In this document: piece after piece, positions 18,142 to 28,835 of the stretch | Position numbering within the stretch: position 1 is the first letter of the stretch | Layout of the letters: each line of letters starts with the position of its first letter | Source of the DNA: Parietichytrium sp. I65-24A | Taxonomy: Eukaryota; Sar; Bigyra; Thraustochytrida; Thraustochytriidae | DNA: 64,000 nucleotides | Assembly: GCA_012862575.1 (NCBI GenBank) | Contig: BLSF01000007.1 | Location: 62,001 to 126,000 of the forward strand | Direction: 5' to 3' | The notes under the pieces: generated by a model | Database searches by the model: none | Seen by the model: only the letters and a program-made list of their open reading frames with translations | What the model was told of the DNA's origin: nothing | Program-made: the position numbers and the translations under genes

Positions 18142-21100
18142 CGTTGCTTTCTTTCTGTTCTGCTTGATTCTCCTGCTGCTCTACACGCTGTCGCTCATGC
18201 CGCTGGGCACGAAAAAGGAATGCGCAGAACAGACAAGATGCGGAAATGACCAAGTGAGTCCAACACAAAAAGGAACTCCAAACGCTTGCAGTGATTTGAA
18301 TTTTGCCAACGTCTTCACTACCGTGGGGGCCACTTGGCAATTTTGAGGAGAATTGGCCTGGCCCGCACTTAAAAGTTGGTCAGGACCTGTCCCTTGAGAA
18401 TGGGGAAAAAGAGTCCACGCTTACCTGCGATCTACTTGCTATTGTATCAATCAGTCACACACAAATACGTCAGTCACCAAGTTTTCAAATCAGTAATTGA
18501 TTTTCTCTCGTCGAGTGGTGCGGCTGTCAGCTCCTCTGGCTTCCCCCACCCCCCGGGTTGGCTTCTGACACGATCAAAAGTAGACTGGGTGACAATGTGT
18601 CTATCCGCATGCACTCCCTGCCCGGTGGCTACCAGCCTTCATATCTATTTAGCTAAGATGCGGTAATGGCCAATGCATCTTGCCACTTAGGCCACCATAG
18701 CCGGTTTTTGGGTTTTTGAGACACCGATCAGTGTGAAGTGGTCCCACTACTGCTCAGTCGCACCAAGGTTTCATGCAAAATGTCACCAAGCCAAGTACTG
18801 CGCGCTCCTATACGTCTCTACTGACATCAAATTCGCACGCAGCACTGCGGACCGTCTTTATCATCACCAGCACGTGGTTTTGCTTTGCCACCGACCACGT
18901 GTTGCTGTTGCTTCTCGGCTTGGCCACTGCGAGGGCTAGACATTCGGAAAACGATTGGGAAGGAAAAGTCACTCTCCTCTCCCCGCAAGCCAACGCGACG
19001 TGAGTCGAGTCGCTCTTTAAATACTTTATTATTTCCGCAGTCGATGTTCATTAAATGTCGATGACAAACGACGATTGATCTGAATTCTGATTGCCAACTC
19101 CATCGTCGCCCAGTGAGTGACTCTTTTCAATTTTGCCAATGCGATCCCACACAAATTCCAAATCGCAAATTTCCAACAAGACTTGAATTTACTCTGCGCA
19201 CGAGGCGAACCAAAAGCCACTTCCAGTTTCTCATATCCAGGCCTAGCCACCCCTCCATCCGGCCTTTCAGGTGAAACTATAGCAGCAAGTAACCCTCCAC
19301 ACAATTGTCCTCAGTCTTGCCCCTTGCTGGCCACTACGCTACGAAAAGGTCTTAACGTAGCGTGGGAGGACTAGTGGAGTCAGCAATTTGGAAGCCAAGC
19401 CAAGAACCCAAGAACCGGGAGAACAAAGTATGTTCGTTCGGTTCTTGGGAAGGGACAGCAACTCGATTTCAAGAGAAGATGGGCCGCGTGGGGCCTGCGG
19501 CAATGATCGAGACGCAACGAGGCGCCGCAAGGGAGGAAGAAGCTGACAATTCACAGCTCGAGAGAGAAACAAAGGAACAAAATGACAAACTTACCGCTTC
19601 TGCGTGAAAAACCGGCGGCTAGAAACGCTCAAAGTACGCAAACACGCAGGACTCCGGAGATCCCTCGACCCAGAACAACCGCGTGCCTTGGCACTCGAGT
19701 ACCAGAATTCAGCAAAACCAGCGCAATCCTTCGGCCTCGCCACGTTTCCGTGCGATGCACTGCTCTATTGCCACGGCCAGCCTTGCCGAGATCGGGACCG
19801 AGATCGAGAACGAGATCTCGTTCACCCTTGACAGTGTTGTCGCCCTCGATCGTTTGCCGCGCCTCTCCTTCGCGCGCGAGCTTGAATCCCACCACGCTCT
19901 CCGGAACACCGCGCACCTATGAGTCGCTCTTCGCTCTTCGCTTCTTCTTTCCTTGACGTCGTCGCCAGTGGCGCTCCACAAACAAACAAACAAACCAAAC
20001 GAAATTCACAATTTTTTTTCCACTTTCCTACGTGCCTACTTTCCTTCCTTCTCCTCCCTGGCGACTCCAGCCTACTTGTACAACTACGGCAAACTTCGCA
20101 CACCTATTCGCACACTACTGCATAGCGTAGCCGCCTTGGTACTATCGAGAATTAGACGCACTTCCTAGAGCGCTGTGTGCGGTTGAAGTGGATGCTAGGG
20201 TTTTTGGTGTTCATTTCGTCTAGAAATCTTATTTCTTGTCAAGTTGTTTCTAGTAGCTAGTGCTAGTAGTGTTGTCTTGAGTTGCTTGAAATCGATCAAT
20301 CAAGGAAGGGAGGAAGGGAGGAAGGAGGTGGCTGTGGGAGGTGTGAGGGAGAAGACTTTGCACTGTGCCGCAAGCAAAGACGATGAAGAGAAGTTATTTG
20401 AATTTTAAAAGACAAGTTGAGGAGGAAAGAATGTGTCGGCCGATGTGAGTCAAAGAATAAGACTTACTAGCAATTCTTTTCGGCTGCTGTTGTCTTCGTA
20501 GTAGCTTCTTTTTGATTTTGATGTTTTGAACCGTAACCATGACTAGTAGAGTTAAAGATAGAGTTGGAGGTCGGTAGCCATTTTCAATGTCTGTGGGTGG
20601 TTGGAAAAAATTGATCTCGAATCAACCAAAGACAGAACAAATGCTCCGAGAGTACCAGTACTGAGTACCAGTAAAGTATCAGAAAACCAGAGAAGAAAAG
20701 TCTGCAGCATCTAAAACTTTTATAGGCTCGGAATTCGGCGTTACAATCGTTACAGAATAATATCCTTGCATCCTCTGAGTCTCTTGCGGCCTTTCTTTCT
20801 CGTTTCCAATCGGAGACGGAAGCGGCGTGTGCTTGTAGTGCTTGTGCGTCTGGATTCTGAGTTCTGATTTTGTATTCTCTCTTTGGGAATGCCATCCTGA
20901 ACACAAAAGAAACGGCGAAAGGGCTGGAAGAGTTGAAGATGGAGCCAAATGAATGGAGCATTCCTTTCTTTCCTGTGGTTTCTGCAGTTTCTATCTTTCT
21001 AATTTCTTCTCCAAAAGGCGTGGAGTCGTTTCTGCAGCACTTGGCAAAGAAGCCCTTCCCTTATCTGTTGTAACCTTGCTTCTTCTCATCTTTCATCTTT

Positions 21101-22009
21101 GTTTTTTATTCGTTTTGTTGGTTGCTTGGTTGCGACGACGTGCATTGACTGCGTTCACTCGAGCGAGAAGAGAGAAATGAATTCATTATTCCGACTGTGC
21201 GTCGCTCATTGCACAACCTGAATCGCTGCATTCGAGTTGATGGTCGGGTCAACGGAAGGCTTGAGACACAAAACATGCGACAAGATTCTTTTAACTTTTG
21301 TTTTTCCTCATTTCCTCATTTCCTCACTTTCCTCATGTCGCGAAGTTTTCATTAGCTGTTATCTAACTAACTTCCTGCTTGTGAACGTGTCGACGGTTTT
21401 GTTACAAGTGCACTTGAGTCAACAAACAAATCGCCAAGATGTAAGCTGACTGCGAGCGACGCGGAAGAGTGGACTAGTATCATTTGGAGACTACTCTAAG
21501 CTTCCAAAGCCCATCCTCGATCACCAATCTTCTTCTTCACCAGTCAAAGTGTCAAATAATTAGTTCTTTTGGGACACCGATGGCGTCATTTTACCTGGCA
21601 CTTAAGCCAATCACTAGCGTACGGACGACATGCTCAAATCAAGGAGAGGAGCCCTCTCTCACCAACTTGTTGTGAAACATTTTTTGAGACGAAAAAACGC
21701 CGAGAGGCGAAGACTAGGCTTACTCTATTCGAGCGCCTACGCTGACGTGATATTTTCAGAGACTTCTAGGATAGGATGATATATAGTTGCTGATAGAGAT
21801 GCGTACCGTCTGGCGAGATCTGGACCGGACACTGTGTCTCTGAGACTGGATGGTTGTCCGTCTTTGGGTCAAAAAGCGAGGAGTAGTGCTTTGATCATGA
21901 TCAACGAAGCGTTCCTCAAGTATGCGATTTACCGTTACCGGTACTATATGTTAGCAAGCATGCTTCATCTTTACCTCACCCGGTATGATTGTTGTACTCG
22001 AGTACCGGG
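18142..22009. other. 3.9-kb gene-free region
   Basis: I find no convincing coding region. ORFs are short and composed of simple sequence, for example an Arg/Asp/Glu run at 19790-19830 from repeated GATCGGGAC and GAGATCGAG-like words. GTAC-rich palindromic words occur at 20651-20673, 21931-21944 and 21994-22005. The region separates the pseudokinase promoter from the inverted receptor copy. Confidence 0.45.
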
Positions 22010-22289
22010 TAAGCTGATGATCCTATATGATCCTACACTGATGTCTTCAGAATTGTTTCGACAGTTTCGACACTATAGGCGCAACCATAGGCAAATGCGT
22101 TGAAAGAAACTGTTGTCACCTCTTCCGTTAAATTATCTCTTCGACTCTGAGCCTATGTCCGTTTCCGTAACGTCTCACGACTATGCATTGAGGAAAGTGA
22201 GGTGTAGTGGCATACCCCGAATTGCCGGGTTGTTGCTGCGATCTGTGATTTCTGCCGCGTTCAAGCTCCGTCTGAAGCTAGCGTGAAAA
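22010..22289 (+). repeat. Upstream part of the inverted receptor duplication
   Basis: Bases 22010-22131 match the complement of about 11546-11650. Bases 22134-22289 match the complement of 10367-10516, the 5' flank of the intact receptor. The second match includes the word GTCCGTTTCCGTAA and the stretch just before the start codon (GCCGCGTTCAAGCTCCGTC). The duplication therefore copied promoter as well as coding DNA. Confidence 0.8.
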
Positions 22290-23655
22290 ATGAGATGGGC
22301 GCTTGCTTCCGCTCTTGCCCTTGTGCTTCCAAGCCTTGCACAATGTGTGGACCATAAGTTCCTGCTCGTGGGGACCTGTGGCAGTTCTGTGGACGACCAA
22401 GGCTTCAATCAGATGGCCAACTCGACAATGACGACACTGAAAAATGGCGCATATTCAGGCCAAATCGACTTGAGTACCAATTCGTTTGCCACGTGATAGA
22501 CTTCACAGATTACATGAGTGCAAATAGCGTGCAACACGTCATTATGATTGGGTTCGATCCGGTTTACCTTGTTGCAGATGCTATTCCAAACTACCCTAGC
22601 GTGACGTTCTCCAGCATCGACGAGATCATTCCACTTGAAGGGGACAACCTGCAAGGAGCAATTTTCAAAGAGGATTCGGGCGCTTTCGTGATTGGGCGCT
22701 TGCCGGGTACAAGTCCACCACAAAAGTGATTGCAGGTGTGTTTGGCACGCCATACGGACCGCTTAAAAGATTCAGGAATGGCTTCCTTGCTGGCGTGGCG
22801 TATGCCTGTCCAGAGTGCGTGGTAGAATCCACCTATATCCATAGCTTTGGAGATCTTGACTCCGGTGGCCTGGCTGCACATTATTATATCGAAGAGTCAA
22901 ATGCAGATGTGCTGTTTGCAGTGGCTGGAGGAACTGGCCTTGGGACCCTCCAAGTGGCAGCCAACGAGTTTGGAAAGTATGTCCTGGGTGTTGACACCGA
23001 TCAGTACCTCACCTTATTTGAAGGGGACAGTGACAAAATTCTCTCCTCCATAATGAAAGCCGTAGATACAACTGTCGAACTGATCGTTACCGGAATTATG
23101 GACGGCGCCTTTCTGCTGGAACCATCTATATGGATTTCAGCAATGATGGTATCCGTCTTGCTCCCTGCCACGAAACCTGCGATGACACTCTAGATGACCA
23201 GGTTGCGCGAGTGCAAACCAAGATTGCGGCAGGTTCCCTTTCAACCCAGGTGTCCTATAGCACTGGGATGATCTCCATTGCGTCATACTTGTCGTCGTCA
23301 TTGAGTCCCAATTCTTGGACTAGCATCAGAACGTTTGGCATTGAACCCACCGTATATGCCAACGCTGCCTCTGACTCTTTAAGTATCTACGGCGATACAG
23401 TTGTTTTCTTCTTCGGTGGGTCCGAAGCGACATCGACATACTCGGATGAGCTAACTAGCTTTAATTTTGGGAGCTTGAGCTGGGAGNTGGCACGAACCCG
23501 CGCTAGTCTCTCAGCTATTCCTGGCACTGACATGCGCCTTGTGTTGTTTGGAGGATCATCGTCGGAGTCCTTTTTGAACGATCTCTGGATTTTTTACTAC
23601 ATGCCAACAGAGTCCCAGGTCCGGAAACACTGGCTCAAGGTTTCTTCTGCCTTAA
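22290..23655 (+). pseudogene. Broken, truncated copy of the BMP-Kelch-7TM receptor gene
   Basis: This is a near-identical copy of the first part of the receptor encoded at 7262-10366, in the opposite orientation. It covers the signal peptide, the BMP-like domain and the first Kelch blades. Compared with the intact copy, single-base losses near 22471, 22695 and 23111 each shift the frame (GGGG to GGG at the second, TTTT to TTT at the third). A 25-codon stretch is missing at the undetermined base 23487. Similarity stops near 23655, inside the Kelch region, so the seven-helix part is absent. The frame runs on to 23819 in unrelated sequence. Nearly all other differences are scattered base changes. 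The breaks could be real decay or errors in a low-coverage contig. Confidence 0.85.
23487..23487. other. Undetermined base (assembly join)
   Basis: The single n lies exactly where 25 codons present in the intact receptor copy are missing. This suggests that two contigs were joined here, or that a short gap was collapsed. Confidence 0.9.
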
Positions 23656-23981
23656 CCCAATTCGCGCACGGATTTGCCAGACGTTGGGGTCGGGGGAGAG
23701 GATGGAGACGACACTTGCAGTCGCGGTTCGGGGCTTGTTACTCGCGCACTCCATGTCAAGCAATAGTCCTTGCCTACATGTCATTTTCAACTGCCCATGA
23801 GGCTGGTCACTATGCGTGAATAGTAGAATTCGTTGTGAGCAAGTCTTAAAACAAGAGCTCTTTGCAAGCCGAGTCGAGCATCGGTGCTATCGGTGCTATC
23901 GGTGCCCAGCAACAACAAACAGGCCAAAGAATTAGAAAAAGAAAAAAAAATTGTATCTAGCTAGCGAGGAAATTCGTTGAA
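23656..23981. other. Gene-free stretch between receptor pseudogene and aminopeptidase
   Basis: Unique sequence beyond the end of the duplication, with a short tandem GGTGCTATC repeat (23883-23905) and a poly-A stretch near 23940. It is the 3' flank of the minus-strand aminopeptidase gene. Confidence 0.5.
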
Positions 23982-24893
23982 TCAGGTAAGGATCTCAGCA
24001 CCATTGTCGGTGATTACAATGGTGTGCTCAAATTGTGCAGCAAGACTACCGTCTTTGGATGCTATGGTCCACCCGTCTGACCACAGCATATGTTCCTCGG
24101 AGCCTTCGCACAGAATGGGCTCAATCGTGAAGACAAGACCAGGAACTAGCGCTAGATCGTCATTATTGGGGAAATGCAAAACGTAAGGGAGCATGTGAAA
24201 AGTCGGGCCGATCCCGTGCCCACAAAAGGTGCGGCTGGAGTCGTAGCCATACTTTTTGCACGTGGCGTCCACGATATTGCCAATAGTGTTGAGCGGCACG
24301 CCAGGGCCGCAGGCGTCGATGCAATCTCTCAGGCATTGCTCCGTGCGCGACACCAGCTTGCTGGCATTCTCGCTGACATTTCCGACACAAAAGGTCTTGC
24401 TCGTGTCACCGTGGAAACCCTTGTAGAAGCAGGACACGTCCAGGTTGACGATATCGCCCTCCTCCAGCTCTCGGTCGTCAGGGATCCCGTGGCACTGCAC
24501 CTCGTTGATCGATGTGCACAGCGACTTGGGAAACCCACGGTAGTTGTAAGGGCTCGGGTACACCCCGCGCGCCAGCGTGAACTCGTGCACCTTGCGGTCG
24601 ATGTAATCCGTCGTCACGCCCGGCTTTACTAGCTCGCCGGCGTACTCGAGCACCTCCTTTGCGTGCGCGCATGCGCCGCGCATCAGCTCAAGCTCTTGGC
24701 TGCCCAGCTCGAACACCGAGTATGTCTGCCCGGACAGCGGATCCCTTCCATCCTTGGCATACGGAGGCGCTGGGATGCCCGTCGGCACGCCCAGCGGCGC
24801 TGACACGCGCCCTTTTCGCACGGGCTTCCTCGCCGCGCTGCTCAGCCCGCGGCTCCACCGCGCCACCGCGCCCAGCGTTCTACCCGTCTGCAT
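23982..24893 (-). CDS. Type I methionine aminopeptidase, probably mitochondrial
   Basis: The 303-residue protein removes the initiator methionine from new proteins. All five metal ligands of the pita-bread fold are present in order: Asp in IVNLDVS, Asp in FHGDTSKTF, His in FCGHGIG, Glu in VFTIEPI and Glu in AAQFEHT. The substrate-side His in PTFHMLP is also present. The N-terminal 45 residues (MQTGRTLGAVARWSRGLSSAARK) are Arg/Ser/Ala-rich with no acidic residue until Asp49, typical of a mitochondrial presequence, and there is no zinc-finger extension as in cytosolic MetAP1. It is therefore like MAP1D. One exon is sufficient. It diverges from the small gene at 25397. Confidence 0.93.
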   Translation of the reverse strand: MQTGRTLGAVARWSRGLSSAARKPVRKGRVSAPLGVPTGIPAPPYAKDGRDPLSGQTYSVFELGSQELELMRGACAHAKEVLEYAGELVKPGVTTDYIDRKVHEFTLARGVYPSPYNYRGFPKSLCTSINEVQCHGIPDDRELEEGDIVNLDVSCFYKGFHGDTSKTFCVGNVSENASKLVSRTEQCLRDCIDACGPGVPLNTIGNIVDATCKKYGYDSSRTFCGHGIGPTFHMLPYVLHFPNNDDLALVPGLVFTIEPILCEGSEEHMLWSDGWTIASKDGSLAAQFEHTIVITDNGAEILT

Positions 24894-25063
24894 CCCTCCG
24901 TGCCACCTGACCTCTCTTCTCTTCTATCTTCCCAATCCTCCAACGCCAACACCACCTGCGCGCCAGCAAATAGGTCTAAGCTTGCCCCGTCACCACTCAC
25001 TAGTCACCAGTCACCAGTCACACTCACTCTCTCTCTCTCTCTTTCAGAGCTTGCTTTCACCGC

Positions 25064-25131
25064 AGACAAACAGTCAGACAAACAGACAAACAGACAAACA
25101 GACAGACAAACAGACAGACAGACGGACAGAT
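25064..25131. repeat. (CAGA/CAAA)n array
   Basis: Tandem ACAGACAA- and ACAG-type tetramers, slightly degenerate. Confidence 0.9.
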
Positions 25132-25352
25132 AGACCTCTCCCAACCACCCGAAGAAAGCGAACTCGGTGCAGAAATCTCCTCACTGACTTGGTGCCCGCG
25201 CACTCTTCCACCGCCCGACGCCCCACTCTGCTCCCTCTCTCTACCTCTCCGCCTGAGTACTCTCTACCCAGCCTCCATCCTCCATCCTCAGCCGAGCCCA
25301 CCCGTCCGCGCGGACACCCATTTCCCCGCGCTGTCCTCGCCCATCTCCCTCC

Positions 25353-25394
25353 GCCGACAGACAGACAGACAGACAGACAGAGAGAGAGAGAGAT
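25353..25394. repeat. (CAGA)n(GAGA)n array
   Basis: Seven CAGA units run into GA repeats and end just before the ATG at 25397, so the array is in the 5' leader of that gene. Confidence 0.9.
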
Positions 25395-25396
25395 AG

Positions 25397-25780
25397 ATGG
25401 CGGCAGAGGTGGGAAGCGGCATGGGAGAAGCAGTGCGCGAGGCGTACGCGTGGGCGGCCGCGCACCCGTGGCACGTGTGGTCGGTGGTGGTGGTGGCGGT
25501 GCTGGTGGCCAACTGCGTGGACTGGCGCCCATGGGCGGCGCTGCCTTGGGCCGTGGCGGAGGAGGCGCGCTGGCGACGCGAGGACGCCGCGAGGACGGCT
25601 GCGCCGCGCAGGGAGATGGAGGCGGGCAGACTCAAAGCGCGAGAGCAGCAGCAGGCGGAGGTGGAGACCAGGGCACGACAGAGGGCGGAGGATGAACGGA
25701 ATAGGAGGCAAGAGCTAGTGCGCAAGAGGCTTCAGGAGCAAGAGCAGATGTTTGGCAAAGGGAGGGTGCTGGGCAGGTGA
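25397..25780 (+). CDS. Small membrane protein with coiled coil, SELENOS/VIMP-like shape
   Basis: The 127-residue product has one hydrophobic segment at about 24-41 (HVWSVVVVAVLVANCV) followed by a long charged helix (55-120) rich in Glu, Arg and Gln. This layout recalls selenoprotein S (VIMP), an ER-membrane adaptor of the degradation machinery, but I see no selenocysteine context and no VCP-binding motif that I could name with confidence. The last codons contain CAG|GTGAGC at 25774-25782, a good 5' splice site. It is followed by a CT- and TG-rich stretch like the two introns found elsewhere in the window. The true C-terminus may therefore lie in a second exon before 26000. The start codon is the first ATG after the repeat array. 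Confidence 0.55.
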   Translation: MAAEVGSGMGEAVREAYAWAAAHPWHVWSVVVVAVLVANCVDWRPWAALPWAVAEEARWRREDAARTAAPRREMEAGRLKAREQQQAEVETRARQRAEDERNRRQELVRKRLQEQEQMFGKGRVLGR

Positions 25781-26081
25781 GCCGTGTATCTTCTTTCTTG
25801 CTTTCTCTCTCTCTCTCTGTGTGTGGTGTTTGTCTTTGCGTGACAACGATGGGCAAGATGGCGCGACGAGCGAGATCGCGAGTGCTGGGGTTGCGACATC
25901 CTGTATCTGTATGTATACTGCACCGAGAGGCCGAAAGGGCCACTGGCAAGTGAACAGGCATCCTCATATCGCCTTTGATTTGATGAAGGAGGAAAAATAG
26001 GACGTCCTTGGCTTACCTCGTTACCTTCAAATTGATATCCAAGTATAATACGTGTATGAAAGAACGATAAATATGGCCCAA
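25781..26081. other. Convergent 3' flanks, with possible second exon
   Basis: The stretch begins with a CT-rich and TG-rich tract. It may hold an intron of about 80-105 bases and a short terminal exon of the gene at 25397, for example a frame ending in TAG near 26000. The polymerase gene ends at 26082 on the other strand. Confidence 0.35.
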
Positions 26082-28091
26082 CTAACGGCGTTTCGATTTG
26101 GTTTGCTTGACTTTCCCAGGCTTGGATGAGAATCCCTTCTCCATGGAATTCAACAACATGAGATTAAAAGCGTTCGAGGCAGCCTTTTTGCCAAGACTCT
26201 CTCCATTCAGCTGTTTCTCCGTCGTGACTTGAGAGCTTGCTAAAGCTCCAGAGGTCACGAACGATTGTTGAGCAGGCTCGTCGATGAGACTTGACGAATC
26301 TGAGCCTGCTTCTGTCCTGCTTCGTGAATGTGAGCCATCTCCAAAAAAGAGCCTCTGGATCTTTCTTGGGTTCTTCTCGGCTGCTGATTCCAAGGCAGCG
26401 ACCTGAGAAGATTCAGCTTCACAAACTTTAGTTACACTCGAGCTTGACGACACCTGCAGGGCGTCGTCGCTATCTGGCGCTTGGCGCTTGAAAAACCCTC
26501 CAATCCCGTCCACCCTGCTCGACATCACTGCTGCGCTCGATTTGCTTGTGCCCGCTGTTATTTGATCATCCGGGTCGATCGGAGTCGTGTAATGGGGAGG
26601 CGTTGACGTTTTAGCTTCGGACTCGGCAGACTTATTGCTCGATGCGAAAAATTTGGCAAAGTTAGCTTGCTGACTCGTCCTATTTTTTCCAGTGCCTTCG
26701 TCGACCCAAGAACCGGGTATGCTGATTGGCTCAAAGGAGTCGAGCTGGACACTAAGCCGTATCGTCCAAGCCTTTGGTTTCTGTTCCATACAAAGCTCCG
26801 TCAACTGGTTGACTCCGGTGTTGAGAATCCTGATCGCTTCTGCGGAAACTTCAGTCTTTTCACTGAGCTTTGCCTCTGTACTATCCTTCTGAACCTGCAG
26901 CACATAAGCCAAAATCGGGCTAGGTTTTGGGAGAGATATCCGCTTTGTCCAACCGGAAAAGCGGCTGCTATCGGCCGAACATAGAGTCATCTTGGTCGGG
27001 ACCCGTCCGAACATGACTGCGTCCGCGCGAGCTCTCCCGAACAACTCTTTGATAAGAAGGCGGATCCAGCGCTCATGCTGTGCAGTTGAATCTGTCCCCT
27101 GGAAAGACTTGGCACTTAAAAGAGACTTGGGTGCCATTTTGGGGACCACAGGGCGATCACACTCTCCTTTTGAAAGCCGAACAATCGACGCTGCCCCATC
27201 CGGTCCCAATTTCGAGACAAGAGCGTGGTAAGGCACTTGCTGCATGACCTCCTCGATGGTAAATGTATCCTGTTTATCTCCAAACGTCTCCAGAAGCGCC
27301 GCTACCGCCTTGCCCCGCTTTCCTCCGAGGCTTGGAATCTTCGAAAGCGGGATGGACCGAACCAGCGCACAGCCAAACGCCCGAGGGATAAGAGTTTGTT
27401 TGTTTGGCTTGTTTTGCGCGGAAGCAATTTTCGCCAAAAGCTTATTCTCCGCAATTCCTCCAGAAATTGTGAAATCAGTCTCCTCAAATATCGCTCTCCG
27501 AATCTTGGCCATGAAGCGCGCGCCTCGAAGGAGATCCTCATCCGCCGGTAGACTCACGTGGCCAAGTATATTCGTCTTGTACCCTTCGTCCCTCTCGTCC
27601 TCCTCTCTGTCGTCCTCCGCCCTCCCTGGCTCCTCCAGCAGCTGCGTGGCATCTATGTACACCTCATCGATCGAAGCTCGTTCAATGAACCTGCTCGGGA
27701 CAAATTTGCGCACCACGCTCATCACTTCGAACGAAGCCTCGCGATACCGCCTGAGCGACACCTTCACCTCGCCGCGCCTAAGCTCCACGGGGCCTTTGGC
27801 GAGCTCAGCCGCAGCATCTCCCTGTTCGCTCCCCGCGGCATCTTCGTTCGCGAGCCCTTCCTCCTGCTCCAACACCTCCACGTGCACCGTCTGCAGCTGC
27901 GGAAACTCCCGCTTCGCCTCGTCCGCCCGCGCCTGCTTCTTCAGCCCGAGGGCCCGCGCCGCGTAGTTGACCGCAATGAGCCCGTTCCACTGCTGCACCG
28001 CCATGGGCGTGTCCCTCGCGATGCCCACGCGCCGCTGCTCCACCGCGCAGTAGAAGCAGTCCAGGTCCAGGTGGAACACCACGCGCCCCAT
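26082..28091 (-). CDS. POLH: DNA polymerase eta-like translesion polymerase
   Basis: The 669-residue Y-family polymerase copies past DNA lesions such as UV dimers. The start at 28091 is chosen because MGRVVFHLDLDCFYCAVEQ aligns with the N-terminus of the family; the frame is open 192 bases further upstream. Catalytic carboxylates are in HLDLDCF (D9) and RASIDEVYID (Asp-Glu pair). Pol eta features include GLIAVNYAARALGLKK, KYREASFEVM-like YREASFEVMSV, and the HhH/little-finger region (GGIAENKLLAKIAS, IPSLGGKRGKAV). Residues past about 430 are Ser-rich. GIGGFFKRQ resembles a PCNA-binding segment without the leading Gln. The last residues (KVKQTKSKRR) look like a nuclear localisation signal. I do not see the UBZ zinc finger of animal pol eta. 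One exon. Confidence 0.88.
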   Translation of the reverse strand: MGRVVFHLDLDCFYCAVEQRRVGIARDTPMAVQQWNGLIAVNYAARALGLKKQARADEAKREFPQLQTVHVEVLEQEEGLANEDAAGSEQGDAAAELAKGPVELRRGEVKVSLRRYREASFEVMSVVRKFVPSRFIERASIDEVYIDATQLLEEPGRAEDDREEDERDEGYKTNILGHVSLPADEDLLRGARFMAKIRRAIFEETDFTISGGIAENKLLAKIASAQNKPNKQTLIPRAFGCALVRSIPLSKIPSLGGKRGKAVAALLETFGDKQDTFTIEEVMQQVPYHALVSKLGPDGAASIVRLSKGECDRPVVPKMAPKSLLSAKSFQGTDSTAQHERWIRLLIKELFGRARADAVMFGRVPTKMTLCSADSSRFSGWTKRISLPKPSPILAYVLQVQKDSTEAKLSEKTEVSAEAIRILNTGVNQLTELCMEQKPKAWTIRLSVQLDSFEPISIPGSWVDEGTGKNRTSQQANFAKFFASSNKSAESEAKTSTPPHYTTPIDPDDQITAGTSKSSAAVMSSRVDGIGGFFKRQAPDSDDALQVSSSSSVTKVCEAESSQVAALESAAEKNPRKIQRLFFGDGSHSRSRTEAGSDSSSLIDEPAQQSFVTSGALASSQVTTEKQLNGESLGKKAASNAFNLMLLNSMEKGFSSKPGKVKQTKSKRR

Positions 28092-28835
28092 CGCCACCCT
28101 GCCACCCTGCCACCTTACGACCACGCCACGGTCGGGGCCACGCGCGCCACCTCGCAACGCGCCTGCGTACCGCCAACACTCTCTAGCGCGCCGCTCCACG
28201 CTCCACGCTCCACGCTCCACGTCGAGCAAACTGAGCTCAAGCTGTTGCTCTTGGCAGCGCACAAGAGAGACGGCCGGAGCCAACGCTTGGGCGCAAGGCG
28301 TGTGTCTCTCTGTCTCTGTGCCTGTGTGTCTCTGTATGTCTCTGTGTCTCCGTGTCTCTCTGTCTGTATGTCTCTGTGTCTGTGTCTGTGTCTGTGTCTG
28401 TGTCTGTGTCTGTGTCTGTGTCTGTGTCTGTGTCTGTGTCTGTGTCTGTGTCTGTGTCTGTGTCTGTGTCTGTGTCTGTGTCTGTGTCTGTGTCTGTGTC
28501 TGTGTCTGTGTCTGTCTCTGTCTCTGTATCTCTGTGTCTCTGTGTCTGTGTGTCTCTGTGTGTGTCTCTGTGTCTGTGTGTCTCTGTGTCTGTATCTCTG
28601 TGTCTGTCTCTGTATCTCTGTGTCTCTGTTTGTCTCTGTTTGTCTCTGTTTGTCTCTGTTTGTCTCTGTTTGTCTCTGTTTGTCTCTGTGTCCGTGTCTG
28701 TGTGTGTCTCTGTGTCAGCCTTCGTCGCTCGGGTTGTCAGGTTGACCCCGTCGACCGGCGAGAAGGAGGGAGGGAGGGAGGCGGATCGAGAGGATATCTG
28801 CAGGGGCTTGGAGAGGTGCGGGGAAAGCGGGAGAC
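28092..28835. promoter_or_regulatory. Divergent promoter region of pol eta and C2H2 genes
   Basis: About 740 bases between two divergent start codons. Most of it is occupied by TGTGTC-type simple sequence, leaving under 200 bases of ordinary DNA beside the pol eta gene and about 100 beside the zinc-finger gene. Confidence 0.65.
28301..28730. repeat. Long TGTGTC array with flanking TTTGTCTCTG units
   Basis: A pure TGTGTC hexamer run covers about 28374-28513 (over 20 units). It is flanked by degenerate TGTCTC/TGTGTC. A second array of about six or seven 10-bp TTTGTCTCTG-type units lies at 28626-28690. All frames of the hexamer are open on both strands (Val-Ser, Cys-Leu, Asp-Thr dipeptides), so it produces long but meaningless ORFs. 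Confidence 0.95.

Larger units (their letters stand above)
24894..25396. promoter_or_regulatory. Divergent promoter region with CAGA-type repeats
   Basis: About 500 bases between the start codons of two divergent genes. It is CT-rich near the aminopeptidase and holds two CAGA/CAAA tetramer arrays, the second ending two bases before the next start codon. Confidence 0.6.

Noticed and set aside
24754-25695. 313-codon plus-strand ORF across the aminopeptidase start and the CAGA arrays
   Set aside because: It is mostly Ser/Pro/Thr and Asp/Arg/Gln repeats from simple sequence, and it conflicts with both neighbouring genes.
27558-28745. 395-codon plus-strand ORF opposite pol eta running into the hexamer array
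   Set aside because: It is antisense to catalytic motifs of the polymerase and ends in Cys-Leu repeats.
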